Below are positions 9,468 through 17,009 of a stretch of 64,000 bases of DNA, piece after piece. The stretch comes from Kineococcus xinjiangensis (GTDB lineage Bacteria; Actinomycetota; Actinomycetes; Actinomycetales; Kineococcaceae). The stretch spans positions 275,579 to 339,578 of the forward strand of contig NZ_PTJD01000004.1 of the NCBI RefSeq assembly GCF_002934625.1. The letters are read 5' to 3'. Numbering within the stretch: the stretch's first letter is position 1; every line of letters begins with the position of its first letter. Below the pieces are notes generated by a model, which saw only the letters and a program-made list of their open reading frames with translations, had not been told where the DNA came from and did not search any database. The position numbers and the translations under genes are program-made.

Positions 9468-9487
9468 AGGCGCAGCGGCGGGAGTCC

Positions 9488-9691
9488 TCAGACCGCGCGG
9501 ACCGCCTCGGCCTGCGGGCCCTTCTGCCCCTGGCCGACCTCGAACTGCACCCGCTGGCCCTCGTCGAGCGAGCGGTAGCCGTCCATCTCGATCGCGCTCC
9601 AGTGCACGAAGACGTCGGTCCCGCCGTCGTCCACGGTGATGAAGCCGAAGCCCTTCTCGGCGTTGAACCACTTCACGGTCCCCTGAGCCAT
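9488..9691 (-). CDS. cold-shock protein (CspA family)
   Basis: A 67-aa OB-fold nucleic-acid-binding protein that melts RNA secondary structure. Both RNA-binding motifs are intact: KGFGFI (RNP1) and VFVHWSAI (RNP2, with W in place of the usual H/S), within [18 protein letters not shown] at the N-terminus. The length is exactly that of actinobacterial Csp proteins. ATG 9691 has GGAG 7 bases upstream. The longer frame adds an unlikely basic leader. The gene is followed by a perfect palindrome terminator and then the groEL regulatory region. An upstream leader of about 200 bases without genes is available for cold-responsive control, but no specific element is recognised. Confidence 0.97.
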   Translation of the reverse strand: MAQGTVKWFNAEKGFGFITVDDGGTDVFVHWSAIEMDGYRSLDEGQRVQFEVGQGQKGPQAEAVRAV

Positions 9692-9906
9692 TGCGTTCTC
9701 CATCTGGTGGTGCGGGCGGCACCGCCGGCTCACCGGCAGCGGGTCTGCTCCGTCCGCACGGGCGAACGGCGGCACCCGGCACGGGCCCCGCGAGGGGTCT
9801 GCACACCGGGTGGCGCGACCGGTTCCCGATTATGGAGAGGTCCCCTGGGCCACCACAAGGATGATCGCGACCGCCTTTTCGGCGGCGCCGTCGAAGAGGC
9901 GGGGCC

Positions 9907-10056
9907 TCAGCGCAGCAGCTGCAGCCCCGCGGCCAGCGCGTCCCCGGCGAGCACCACGACCGCTGCGGCGGCGCCGGCCAGCAGCGCGAGGAGGAGCAGG
10001 GCGATCCCCGCGACGGCGGCCGGACTGCGCCTCGTGCGGTGCGCCCCCCGGCGCAC
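9907..10056 (-). CDS. small single-pass membrane protein, possibly a LytR_C remnant
   Basis: A possible 49-aa protein: a basic N-terminus (RRGAHRTRRSP), one hydrophobic helix (about residues 13-40) and a short tail LAAGLQLLR. GTG 10056 is the only standard start codon in the open frame near the preceding gene; no clear ribosome site is present. In many actinobacteria the DUF3263 gene just upstream is followed by a protein with a similar basic-plus-membrane N-terminus and a LytR C-terminal domain. Here the frame stops right after the membrane helix, so it could be a degraded or naturally short version. It may also be chance in GC-rich sequence. Confidence 0.35.
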   Translation of the reverse strand: MRRGAHRTRRSPAAVAGIALLLLALLAGAAAAVVVLAGDALAAGLQLLR

Positions 10057-10082
10057 CGGGACGGGCCCGCCGCTGTAGCGGC

Positions 10083-10424
10083 TCAGGACTCCGGCCCGAG
10101 GCGGCGCGCGGAACGGGCCCGCTGGCGGGTCGAGCGCATCCGCCGCAGCCGCTTGACGAGCATGGGGTCGTGCGCGAGCGCCTCGGGGGTGTCGATCAGG
10201 GCGTTGAGCAGCTGGTAGTAGCGCGTCGGGGTGAGGTCGAACATCTCCCGCACGGCCTGGTCCTTGGCGCCGGCGTACTTCCACCACTGGCGCTCGAACT
10301 CGAGGATCCGGGCGTCGCGTGCGCTCAGGCCACCCGGGCCCGTCTGCACCGAGAGCGAGTCGCCGCGGCTGACCGTCAGCGCCTCGTCGTGCACGACCCG
10401 GGCCGTTCCGCTCCCGCCGTCCAT
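10083..10424 (-). CDS. DUF3263 domain protein
   Basis: A 113-aa protein containing the DUF3263 domain (about residues 32-100): ARILEFERQWWKYAGAKDQA and REMFDLTPTRYYQLLNALID are its hallmarks. The C-terminus is strongly basic (RRMRSTRQRARSARR), which could bind nucleic acid. The YYQLLN segment with the preceding FDLTPTR resembles a helix-turn-helix, so a regulatory role is plausible but unproven. ATG 10424 is preceded by GGGGAGGA at good spacing; the longer upstream frame is shadow of the promoter region. It is divergent from ung. The family is found in actinobacteria and its function is not known to me. Confidence 0.85.
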   Translation of the reverse strand: MDGGSGTARVVHDEALTVSRGDSLSVQTGPGGLSARDARILEFERQWWKYAGAKDQAVREMFDLTPTRYYQLLNALIDTPEALAHDPMLVKRLRRMRSTRQRARSARRLGPES

Positions 10425-10587
10425 CGCCGTTCCTCCCCGCGCGGCCGCACCGCCCGGCCCCCACGGCCGGGTCCGCGCCGACGTCCGCGCCCCTCTTCGG
10501 TCTCCACTGTAGGCACCGCGTGCGACACGTCCGGCCCTGCGCGCCGCGCGCCGCGCCGGGAGCGGGGTGCCCGGGTAGCGTCCGGCC

Positions 10588-11313
10588 GTGCCTCCCGCGC
10601 CGCCCCCGACCGCCGCAGCCGCCGACCCCGCGGGGCTCGGCATCGACGACCTCGACCCCGGCTGGGCGCGGGCGCTGCACGGGGTCCGCGCGGACCTGGA
10701 GCGCCTGTCCGCCGGGCTGGCCGCCGACGACGCCGCCGGGCGCTCCTGGCTGCCCCGGGCGGACCGGGTGCTGCGCGCCTTCCGCCGGCCCTTCGACGAC
10801 GTGCGGGTCCTCCTCGTCGGCCAGGACCCCTACCCCACCCCCGGGCACGCCGTCGGCCTCGCCTTCTCCGTGGAGCCGGACGTGCGGCCGCTGCCGCGCA
10901 GCCTCGTCAACGTCTTCACGGAGCTGACGGCGGACACCGGGGCCCCGCCGCCCTCCACCGGGGACCTCGGCCCGTGGGCGGATCGCGGCGTCCTGCTGCT
11001 GAACAGGGTGCTCACCGTCGAGGAGGGGGCGGCGGGCTCCCACCGCCGGCGGGGCTGGGAGGCGGTCACCGACGCGGCCGTGCGCGCACTGGCCGCCCGC
11101 GGCACCCCGCTCGTGGCCGTGCTGTGGGGCAAGGACGCGCAGTCGGTGCGCCCCCTGCTGGACGGTGCGGAACCGTCCGCGGGGATCGTCGAGAGCGCCC
11201 ACCCCAGCCCCCTGTCGGCCAGGCGCGGGTTCTTCGGCTCCCGGCCCTTCAGCCGGGTCGACGAGCTCCTCGCCGCCCGTGGTGCCGCACCGGTGGACTG
11301 GTCGCTGCCCTGA
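10588..11313 (+). CDS. ung: uracil-DNA glycosylase, family 1
   Basis: A 241-aa base-excision repair enzyme that removes uracil from DNA. The water-activating motif is [18 protein letters not shown] with catalytic D80; the third position after the aspartate is P where E. coli has H, the form usual in actinobacteria. The C-terminal [16 protein letters not shown] carries the conserved histidine and the leucine-containing intercalation loop. [10 protein letters not shown] and LWGKDAQ are also family blocks. GTG 10588 is chosen because it fits the family length; the first 20 residues are Pro/Ala-rich and not conserved. It is divergent from the DUF3263 gene, with 163 bases between them. Confidence 0.96.
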   Translation: MPPAPPPTAAAADPAGLGIDDLDPGWARALHGVRADLERLSAGLAADDAAGRSWLPRADRVLRAFRRPFDDVRVLLVGQDPYPTPGHAVGLAFSVEPDVRPLPRSLVNVFTELTADTGAPPPSTGDLGPWADRGVLLLNRVLTVEEGAAGSHRRRGWEAVTDAAVRALAARGTPLVAVLWGKDAQSVRPLLDGAEPSAGIVESAHPSPLSARRGFFGSRPFSRVDELLAARGAAPVDWSLP

Positions 11314-11382
11314 GCGCCGGCGGTCCGGGCCCGGGGACCCCGAGCGCCACCACCGCCGGGCCGCAACCCGGCGGGGCCGGCG

Positions 11383-11556
11383 TCAGTGCTTGAAGACGTC
11401 CTTGACGTGCTCCCCGGCCTGCTTGACGCTCGCGGACTGCTGGTCGGTGTGCCCCTCCGCCTCCAGCGACGGGTCACCCGTGGCGCGACCGGCCGCCTCC
11501 TTGGCCTTGCCCGCCGCCTTCTGCGCCGCGTTCTGGATCTTGTCGGTGCCGCTCAT
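11383..11556 (-). CDS. CsbD-like stress protein
   Basis: A 57-aa hydrophilic protein of the CsbD family: MSGTDKIQNAAQKAAGKAKE, then GRATGDPSLEAEGHTDQ and a helical tail. CsbD proteins are small general-stress proteins, sigmaB-dependent in Bacillus, of unknown molecular function; they are predicted to be helical or largely disordered. ATG 11556 has GAGGAG 6 bases upstream; longer frames lack one. It is convergent with ung and divergent from galM. Its Ala/Lys/Glu-rich composition resembles that of the repeat proteins at 33.8-36.7 kb, though without 11-residue repeats. Confidence 0.9.
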   Translation of the reverse strand: MSGTDKIQNAAQKAAGKAKEAAGRATGDPSLEAEGHTDQQSASVKQAGEHVKDVFKH

Positions 11557-11666
11557 CGCGATCTCCTCACGGGATCCGGGTCCGGGCGCACCGCCCGGAC
11601 CAGCCACGCTACGCGCCTCACCCCCCGCCCGCCCGGGCGGCGAGTGGCGTGCGTCACCATGCAGCC

Positions 11667-12773
11667 ATGAGTTCGACTTCCGCACCGGCTGAGACCGCCG
11701 GCACCAGCTGTGAGACGTTCGGCCGGACGAGCAGCGGCGAGGACGTGCAGCGCTGGCTGCTGAGCACGCCCGCCGGCGCCGAGGCCGCGGTGCTCTCGCT
11801 GGGCGGCACGCTGCACTCCCTGCGGGTGCCGGGCGCCGGCGGGGACGTCGAGCTGGTGGCCGGGCTGCCGGACGTGGCGGCGATCGAGGCCAGCGGCAGC
11901 TTCTTCGGCGCGACCGTCGGCCGCTTCGCCAACCGGATCGCGAACGCCCGCTTCTCCCTCGGCGGCGTGGAGCACCACATCCCCTCCGGCGACGCGGAGC
12001 ACGCGCTGCACGGCGGCGCCCAGGGCTTCGACCGCAAGGTCTGGACGGTGGAGCCGGTGCCCGGCGAGGCGGCGGTGCGGCTGCGGCTGACGAGCCCGGA
12101 CGGCGACATGGGCTTCCCCGGCACGCTGGAGGTGGAGGTCGTCTACACCCTCTCCGACCTGCCCGGCGGCGGCGGCGAGCTGCGGATCGACTACCTGGCG
12201 ACCACCGACGCCCCCACCCCGGTCAGCCTCACCAACCACGCCTACTACAACGTCGACGGCGTCGGCTCCGGCACGATCGAGCCCCACCTGCTGCGGCTGG
12301 CGGCCAGCCGGTACCTGCCCGTCGGGGAGGGGCTCATCCCGACCGGGGAGCTGCGCCCGGTCGCGGGGACGCCGTTCGACTTCACCGAGCCGCGCCGCAT
12401 CGGCGAGCGCCTGCGCGAGGCGGACCCGCAGATCGTCGCCGCCCAGGGCTACGACCACTGCTGGGTCCTCGACGCCACGTTCGAGGCCGCCCCCGCGGAG
12501 CCGGCGCTCGTGGCGGAGGTGACGGGAACCAGCGGGCGGGTGCTGCAGGTGCTCACGGACCGCCCGGGGATGCAGTTCTACTCCGGCAACTTCCTCGACG
12601 GCTCCGACGCCGACGCCGAGGGCCACACGGTGCGCCAGTCCGACACCCTCTGCCTGGAGACGCAGGCTCTGCCGGACGCGGTGAACCAGCCGCACTTCGG
12701 GGACGTCGTGCTGCAGCCGGGGCAGGAGTGGCGCTCCACCACGGTCATGCGGGTCCTGCCGCCGCGCTCCTGA
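11667..12773 (+). CDS. galM: aldose 1-epimerase (galactose mutarotase)
   Basis: A 368-aa mutarotase interconverting alpha and beta anomers of hexoses such as galactose. Visible catalytic blocks: GRFANRIANARFSLGG, the substrate-binding histidine in EHALHGG, the catalytic histidine in LTNHAYYNVDG and the catalytic glutamate in LCLETQALPDAVNQPHF near the C-terminus. ATG 11667 is used in preference to starts 18 bases upstream because its N-terminus is cleaner, although the first 20 residues are not conserved. There is no signal peptide. A strong bidirectional stem-loop separates it from the convergent asparaginase gene. No gal operon genes lie nearby. Confidence 0.93.
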   Translation: MSSTSAPAETAGTSCETFGRTSSGEDVQRWLLSTPAGAEAAVLSLGGTLHSLRVPGAGGDVELVAGLPDVAAIEASGSFFGATVGRFANRIANARFSLGGVEHHIPSGDAEHALHGGAQGFDRKVWTVEPVPGEAAVRLRLTSPDGDMGFPGTLEVEVVYTLSDLPGGGGELRIDYLATTDAPTPVSLTNHAYYNVDGVGSGTIEPHLLRLAASRYLPVGEGLIPTGELRPVAGTPFDFTEPRRIGERLREADPQIVAAQGYDHCWVLDATFEAAPAEPALVAEVTGTSGRVLQVLTDRPGMQFYSGNFLDGSDADAEGHTVRQSDTLCLETQALPDAVNQPHFGDVVLQPGQEWRSTTVMRVLPPRS

Positions 12774-12782
12774 CGCACCCGG

Positions 12783-12823
12783 GGCGCCGGTCCGGGGTGG
12801 CGCTGCCGCCCCGGACCGGCGCC
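12783..12823. terminator. bidirectional stem-loop terminator
   Basis: A perfect 15-bp inverted repeat (12783-12797 and 12809-12823, 11-base loop) lies between the convergent stops of galM and the asparaginase gene, 3 bases from the latter. Confidence 0.75.
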
Positions 12824-12825
12824 GC

Positions 12826-13797
12826 TCACCCCTGCGGGAGCAGCTCCGGGACCGGCGCCAGCACGCCGAGCTGCCGCCCGCCGCCGAGGACGGGGCTGGA
12901 GGTCAGGTCCCGCGCGCCGCTCACGTCGGCGCCCAGCCGCGCCAGCGCCGCCACCGCGACCATGGTCGTGGCGCGGGAGCCGCCGTCGGACACCTTCACC
13001 GCGACGGCCTGCCCGGTGGCGGCGACGACGACGAGCACACCTTCGTAGCCGCCCTTGGCGAGCAGCCCCGGCACCCGCTGCATGAGGACGGTGTTGGGCT
13101 GGCCGGGGCCCGCGACGGCCTCGGGGTGGGCGCGCATCGCGTCCGCCACGGCCCTCGCCTCCCCGTCCGGGGCGAGCGCGACGGCGCGGATCGCCCGGGC
13201 CAGCCCGGCCACGGACGTCCCGAACAGCGGTGCACCGCAGCCGTCGACGGTGGCGGCCCGGACCGGCTCGCCGGTGAGGCGCTCGACCTCGGCGTGGACG
13301 GCGAGCTGCAGGGGGTGGTCCTGCTCCAGGTAGGTGGCGGTGGGCCAGCCGGAGGCGACGCAGGCGGCGAGCATGGCGGCGTGCTTCCCGGAGCAGTTGT
13401 GCCGGGCGCGGGTGCGGCCCTCACCGCCGGCGAGGGCGTGCGCGAAGGCCTCCTCGTCCATCGGCAGGTCGGCGGGGCACTGCAGGTCGTCCTCGGCGAG
13501 GCCGGCCCGGCTGAGCACCTCGCGCGTGGTCGCGGCGTGGGGGTCGGTGCCGGAGTGGCTGGCGGCGGCGAGGGCGAGGGCGTAGCCGGAGACGGGGGCG
13601 CCGGCGCGCAGGGCGACGAGGGCCTGGACGGGCTTGAGGGAGGAGCGGGGCAGGACGGTGGCGTCGGGGTCGCCGAGCGCGAGGGCCACCTCCCCTGCGG
13701 CGTCGAGCCCCACGAGGACACCTCGGTGGAGGCTCTCCCGGACGCCGTCGCGCACGAGGACGGCGAGTGCGGCGGTGGAGTCGGCGGCTTCGGGCAC
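12826..13797 (-). CDS. asparaginase (Asparaginase_II family)
   Basis: A 323-aa cytoplasmic protein of the Asparaginase_II family (the Rhizobium etli type, unrelated to E. coli AnsA/AnsB). Typical blocks include ESLHRGVLVGLDAAGEV, LPRSSLKPVQALV, ARHNCSGKHAAMLA and DGCGAPLFGTSV; the SSLK and NCSGKH motifs hold the proposed catalytic serine-lysine and metal-binding residues of this fold. The expected reaction is hydrolysis of L-asparagine to aspartate and ammonia. ATG 13797 leads directly into the family N-terminus. It is divergent from the DUF1737 gene. No asparagine transporter or regulator is adjacent. Confidence 0.92.
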   Translation of the reverse strand: MPEAADSTAALAVLVRDGVRESLHRGVLVGLDAAGEVALALGDPDATVLPRSSLKPVQALVALRAGAPVSGYALALAAASHSGTDPHAATTREVLSRAGLAEDDLQCPADLPMDEEAFAHALAGGEGRTRARHNCSGKHAAMLAACVASGWPTATYLEQDHPLQLAVHAEVERLTGEPVRAATVDGCGAPLFGTSVAGLARAIRAVALAPDGEARAVADAMRAHPEAVAGPGQPNTVLMQRVPGLLAKGGYEGVLVVVAATGQAVAVKVSDGGSRATTMVAVAALARLGADVSGARDLTSSPVLGGGRQLGVLAPVPELLPQG

Positions 13798-13916
13798 GGG
13801 TGCTCCTGGGGTGCGGGCGGGTCGGTGGTCGGGGCCACTGTGCCGGACGCCCGGAATCCGGGGGCGGGGGGCCGGGGTTTACGCTCGCGTCCCGAGCGAG
13901 CGGTGAGAGGAACCCG

Positions 13917-14105
13917 ATGAGCGAGAGCGCGCCCCTGGCCTACCGGCTGCTGACCGGCCCCGACGACCGCTCCTTCTGCGAGCGGGTGAGCGAGGCGCTG
14001 GCCTCCGGCTACCGCCTGCACGGGGACCCCGCCATCACGTCGGTGGACGGCCGGGTCGTGGTGGCGCAGGCCGTGGTGCTGGTGGACGGCCCCGGGGACG
14101 CCTGA
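13917..14105 (+). CDS. DUF1737 domain protein
   Basis: A 62-aa protein. YRLLTGPDDRSFCERVSEALASGY followed by LHGDPAIT is the DUF1737 signature; the rest (VDGRVVVAQAVVLV) completes a small alpha-beta unit. Members are short stand-alone proteins of unknown function. ATG 13917 has GAGAGG 7 bases upstream. It is divergent from the asparaginase gene and convergent with the XRE regulator, with 15 bases between the stops. Nothing in the neighbourhood points to a role. Confidence 0.85.
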   Translation: MSESAPLAYRLLTGPDDRSFCERVSEALASGYRLHGDPAITSVDGRVVVAQAVVLVDGPGDA

Positions 14106-14120
14106 CCCGCCGGCACGGCC

Positions 14121-14702
14121 TCAGCGGGGCGGGACGGTGACGCGGACGAAGCGGACCGTCTCGCCCCCGTCGTTGCGGTAGGCGTAGGCGCGGTCGCTGG
14201 TGAGGCGGGCGGCGGTTCCCGCGGGGAGGTCCTCGCGCGCGCCGTCCACCTCCAGCAGCAGGGTGCCCGCGAGGACGAGGAGGAGCTCCTCGGAGCCGGC
14301 GGGGTCGGGCTCCGAGGCGTAGGCGTCGCCGGGGGCGAGGTTCCACTCCCACAGCTCCGGCGCGGCGGTCCGCGAGCCCGCGACGTGCAGGAGCGCGGCG
14401 CTGCCGGCAGGGCTGGCCCACGCGGTCACGGGCCCGGGTGGGCGGTGCAGCGCGCTGGCCCCGCCGGCGGCGGCCCCGGCGAGGGTGGGGAAGTCGACGC
14501 CCAGGGCCCGGGCCAGCTTGTCGACGGTGACCATGCTGGGGTTGGCCTGCCCGAGCTCGACCTGCGTGAGCATGCGGCGGCTGACGCCGGCTCGGTCGGC
14601 GAGCTGCTGGACGGTGAGGTCGGCCGCGCGCCGCCGGTCGCGGACCTGCTGTCCCAGCTGGGCGAGGAAGGGCGCGGCTGCCCCGAGCTCTTCGGCCGAC
14701 AT
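14121..14702 (-). CDS. XRE-family regulator with C-terminal cupin
   Basis: A 193-aa regulator. Residues 15-75 form a helix-turn-helix (VRDRRRAADLTVQQLADRAG then SRRMLTQVELGQANPSM), residues 110-190 a cupin barrel ending AYRNDGGETVRFVRVTVPPR. This HTH-cupin class senses small ligands in the cupin pocket and often controls a divergent transporter or catabolic gene. That fits here: an EamA transporter starts 187 bases away on the other strand, and the region between holds an array of AGTGCTCA boxes. ATG 14702 is the start; GGAGGTAGC directly upstream on the minus strand is a good ribosome site. The ligand is unknown. Confidence 0.92.
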   Translation of the reverse strand: MSAEELGAAAPFLAQLGQQVRDRRRAADLTVQQLADRAGVSRRMLTQVELGQANPSMVTVDKLARALGVDFPTLAGAAAGGASALHRPPGPVTAWASPAGSAALLHVAGSRTAAPELWEWNLAPGDAYASEPDPAGSEELLLVLAGTLLLEVDGAREDLPAGTAARLTSDRAYAYRNDGGETVRFVRVTVPPR

Positions 14703-14722
14703 CGCTACCTCCTGCGCAGTCC

Positions 14723-14791
14723 AGTGCCCATTCGGCGCAACGAGTGAGCACTGAAGTGCTCATGGGCGATATAGTGCTCAACGGTAAGCAC
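14723..14791. promoter_or_regulatory. repeated AGTGCTCA operator boxes between XRE regulator and EamA gene
   Basis: A perfect inverted repeat TGAGCACT-GA-AGTGCTCA (14745-14762), a further AGTGCTCA (14773-14780) facing a degenerate TAAGCACA (14785-14792), and AGTGCCCA at 14723-14730. A TATAGT (14770-14775) that could be the -10 box of the transporter promoter overlaps the second box. This pattern suits an autoregulated divergent promoter bound by the HTH-cupin protein. Confidence 0.65.
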
Positions 14792-14889
14792 AACGCTGCG
14801 CACGCCTCCGTCTCATCGTAGGAGTCCCGCAGCGGGCGCCCGGCCCTGGGACGGGACGGCGCCCCCGACGGCCCGAGGAGCACCACCCC

Positions 14890-15936
14890 ATGCCCGCCCG
14901 CACCACCCCCCAGGCACGCGCCGGGGTCCCCGCGCCCGCACTCGCCCTCGCGGCGATGCTCTCCGTCCAGGTCGGCGTCGCCGCCTCGACCCCGCTCTTC
15001 GAGCAGCTCGGCGGCGCCGGCACGGCGTGGGTGCGGCTGTGCTGGGCAGCCCTCTTCCTCACGCTCGCCGTCCGGCTGCCCTGGTGGCGGCTGCCGCGCC
15101 GGGCCCTCGGTGGTGCGGCGCTGCTCGGGGTCGCCAGCGCCGCGATGACGCTCTGCTACTTCGAGGCGGTGGCGCGCATCCCGCTCGGCACCGCCAGCGC
15201 GCTGGAGTTCTGCGGTCCCCTCGCGGTGGCGCTCTTCGCCCGCGGGCGGGGCGGCGGCCTCCTCTGGCCGCTGCTGGCGACGGCCGGGGTGGTGCTCCTG
15301 ACCCGGCCGTGGAGCGGCGCCCTGGATCCGGCCGGGGTGGCCTTCGCGCTCCTGGCGGCCGCCGCGTGCGCCGCCTACATCCTGCTGACCCAGCGGATGG
15401 GCACGGTCCTCAGCGGCCTGCAGACGCTGGCGGTCTCCTTCCCCGTCGCGGCCCTCACCGCCACCGCCGTCGCCGCACCGGCCACCGCCGCGGACCTGAC
15501 CTGGCACGCCGTCTGGGTGGCGGCCGCCGCGGCCATGCTCGTCCCCGTCATCCCCTACGTGCTGGAGCTGGTGGCGCTGCGGAGGATGAGCGCCTCGGCG
15601 TTCGGGACCCTCACCAGCGCCGACCCCGCGCTCGCGGCCCTCGTGGGCCTCCTCCTGCTCGCGGAGGAGCCGTCCGCCTGGCAGGCCGCGGGCATCGCGC
15701 TGGTCGTCGCCGCGGGCGTCGGGTCGCAGTGGGGGCCGCGGCGCGGGCGCCCCGCACCGGCCCCCCGGGTGCTGACGGCGCCACCGGTCACCCGCGCGGA
15801 CATCGCCCGGGCCGCCGCCGAGCGCGCAGCGCTGCCGGGGCCGGGGCTCCCGCGGTCGAGCGGAGCGCGGCCGGCCGGGGCGGTGCCGACGGCCGGGGCG
15901 GTGCCGACGGCCGGGGCGGTGCCGACAGCCGGGTGA
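14890..15936 (+). CDS. EamA/RhtA-type transporter
   Basis: A 348-aa membrane protein of the drug/metabolite transporter superfamily with about ten hydrophobic helices in two EamA halves. The second half contains ASAFGTLTSADPALAALVGLLLLAEEPSAWQAAGIALVVAAGV, the usual EamA signature, and the overall sequence is closest in feel to RhtA threonine/homoserine exporters. The C-terminal tail (about residues 290-348) is cytoplasmic and ends in three GAVPTA repeats encoded by perfect 18-bp repeats. ATG 14890 follows GGAGCACCACCCC. Transcription is probably controlled by the divergent HTH-cupin regulator. Substrate unknown. Confidence 0.9.
   Translation: MPARTTPQARAGVPAPALALAAMLSVQVGVAASTPLFEQLGGAGTAWVRLCWAALFLTLAVRLPWWRLPRRALGGAALLGVASAAMTLCYFEAVARIPLGTASALEFCGPLAVALFARGRGGGLLWPLLATAGVVLLTRPWSGALDPAGVAFALLAAAACAAYILLTQRMGTVLSGLQTLAVSFPVAALTATAVAAPATAADLTWHAVWVAAAAAMLVPVIPYVLELVALRRMSASAFGTLTSADPALAALVGLLLLAEEPSAWQAAGIALVVAAGVGSQWGPRRGRPAPAPRVLTAPPVTRADIARAAAERAALPGPGLPRSSGARPAGAVPTAGAVPTAGAVPTAG
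15873..15926 (+). repeat. three perfect 18-bp tandem repeats in the EamA gene 3' end
   Basis: The unit GGCCGGGGCGGTGCCGAC occurs three times without a mismatch (15873-15890, 15891-15908, 15909-15926). It is a multiple of 3, so copy-number change keeps frame and only alters the length of the cytoplasmic tail. Confidence 0.95.
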
Positions 15937-15958
15937 GGCCCCGGCCCCGCCCGGCCGC

Positions 15959-16921
15959 TCACGGCTGCAGGAGCAGCTTCCCGGTGGTGCGCCTGCCCTG
16001 CAGGTCCTCGTGGGCGCGCCGCGCGTCCGCCAGGGGGTAGCGGTGGCCGACGCGCACGTCGAGGCGCCCGCTCGCCACCCACCCGAAGAGGTCCGCGGCG
16101 CGCGCCCGCAGCTCCGCGGGGTCGGAGGCGTAGTGCACCAGCGTGGGACGGGTGACGTACAGGGAGCCGGCCGGGTTGAGGCGCTGCAGGTCGAAGGGCG
16201 GCACCTGGCCGCTGGAGGCGCCGAAGAGGGCCATCAGCCCGCGCGGGCGCAGCGCCTGCAGGCCCGCGTCGAACGTGGCGCGCCCGACCCCGTCGTAGAC
16301 GACGTCGACCCCGCGGCCGCCGGTGAGCTCGCGGGCACGGGCCGCGAAGTCGTCGTAGCCGGCGACCTCGTCGGCGCCCGCCGCCCGCGCCAGCTCGGCC
16401 TTCTCCGGCGTGGAGGTGGTGGCGAGGACGTGCCCCCCGTGCAGCTTGACGATCTGGGTGAGCAGCAGCCCCACTCCCCCGGCCCCGGCGTGGACGACGG
16501 CCCACTCGCCCTCGGCGACGGGGTGCGTGGAGGTGGCGAGGTAGTGGGCGGTCAGCCCCTGCAGCAGCAGCGCGGCGGCGGTGTCGGGCTCCACGCCCTC
16601 CGGCACGGGCACGAGTTCCGCGGCGGGGACGACGACCTGCTCGGCGTAGCTGCCCGGGGCGGCCTTCCACGCCACGAGGTCGCCCTCCGCGAAGCCCTCG
16701 ACCCCCGCCCCGAGCGCGCGGACCCGGCCGGCGCCCTCCAGCCCGGGGCGGAACGGCAGCGGCTGCGGGTAGGTGCCGTCGCGGTGGTAGGTGTCGATGT
16801 AGTTGACGCCGGCCGCGGCCACGTCGACGAGGACCTCGCCGTCGCCGGGCGCGGGCTCCTCGACGTCGGCGCGGGTGAGGACCTCCGGTCCCCCGGTGCG
16901 TTCGATGATGATCGCCTTCAT
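15959..16921 (-). CDS. NADPH:quinone oxidoreductase-like zinc-free MDR protein
   Basis: A 320-aa medium-chain dehydrogenase/reductase. MKAIIIERTGGPEVL at the N-terminus, GVNYIDTYHRDGTYP, the Rossmann motif HAGAGGVGLLLTQIVKLHG and YDGVGRATFDAGLQALRPRG are the quinone oxidoreductase (QOR) signature. The cysteine and histidine ligands of zinc alcohol dehydrogenases are absent, so it should be the zinc-free form that reduces quinones with NADPH. ATG 16921 fits the family; an in-frame start 54 bases upstream adds a basic leader only. It is convergent with the EamA gene (22 bases between stops). Confidence 0.92.
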   Translation of the reverse strand: MKAIIIERTGGPEVLTRADVEEPAPGDGEVLVDVAAAGVNYIDTYHRDGTYPQPLPFRPGLEGAGRVRALGAGVEGFAEGDLVAWKAAPGSYAEQVVVPAAELVPVPEGVEPDTAAALLLQGLTAHYLATSTHPVAEGEWAVVHAGAGGVGLLLTQIVKLHGGHVLATTSTPEKAELARAAGADEVAGYDDFAARARELTGGRGVDVVYDGVGRATFDAGLQALRPRGLMALFGASSGQVPPFDLQRLNPAGSLYVTRPTLVHYASDPAELRARAADLFGWVASGRLDVRVGHRYPLADARRAHEDLQGRRTTGKLLLQP

Positions 16922-17009
16922 GGCCGCGGCAACCGCCGCACCGCGCCGCTTCTTCCGCGCCGGACCCGGCGACACGCCCGCGACGAGGAGGCAGCCCGCG
17001 GGCCGGCTG

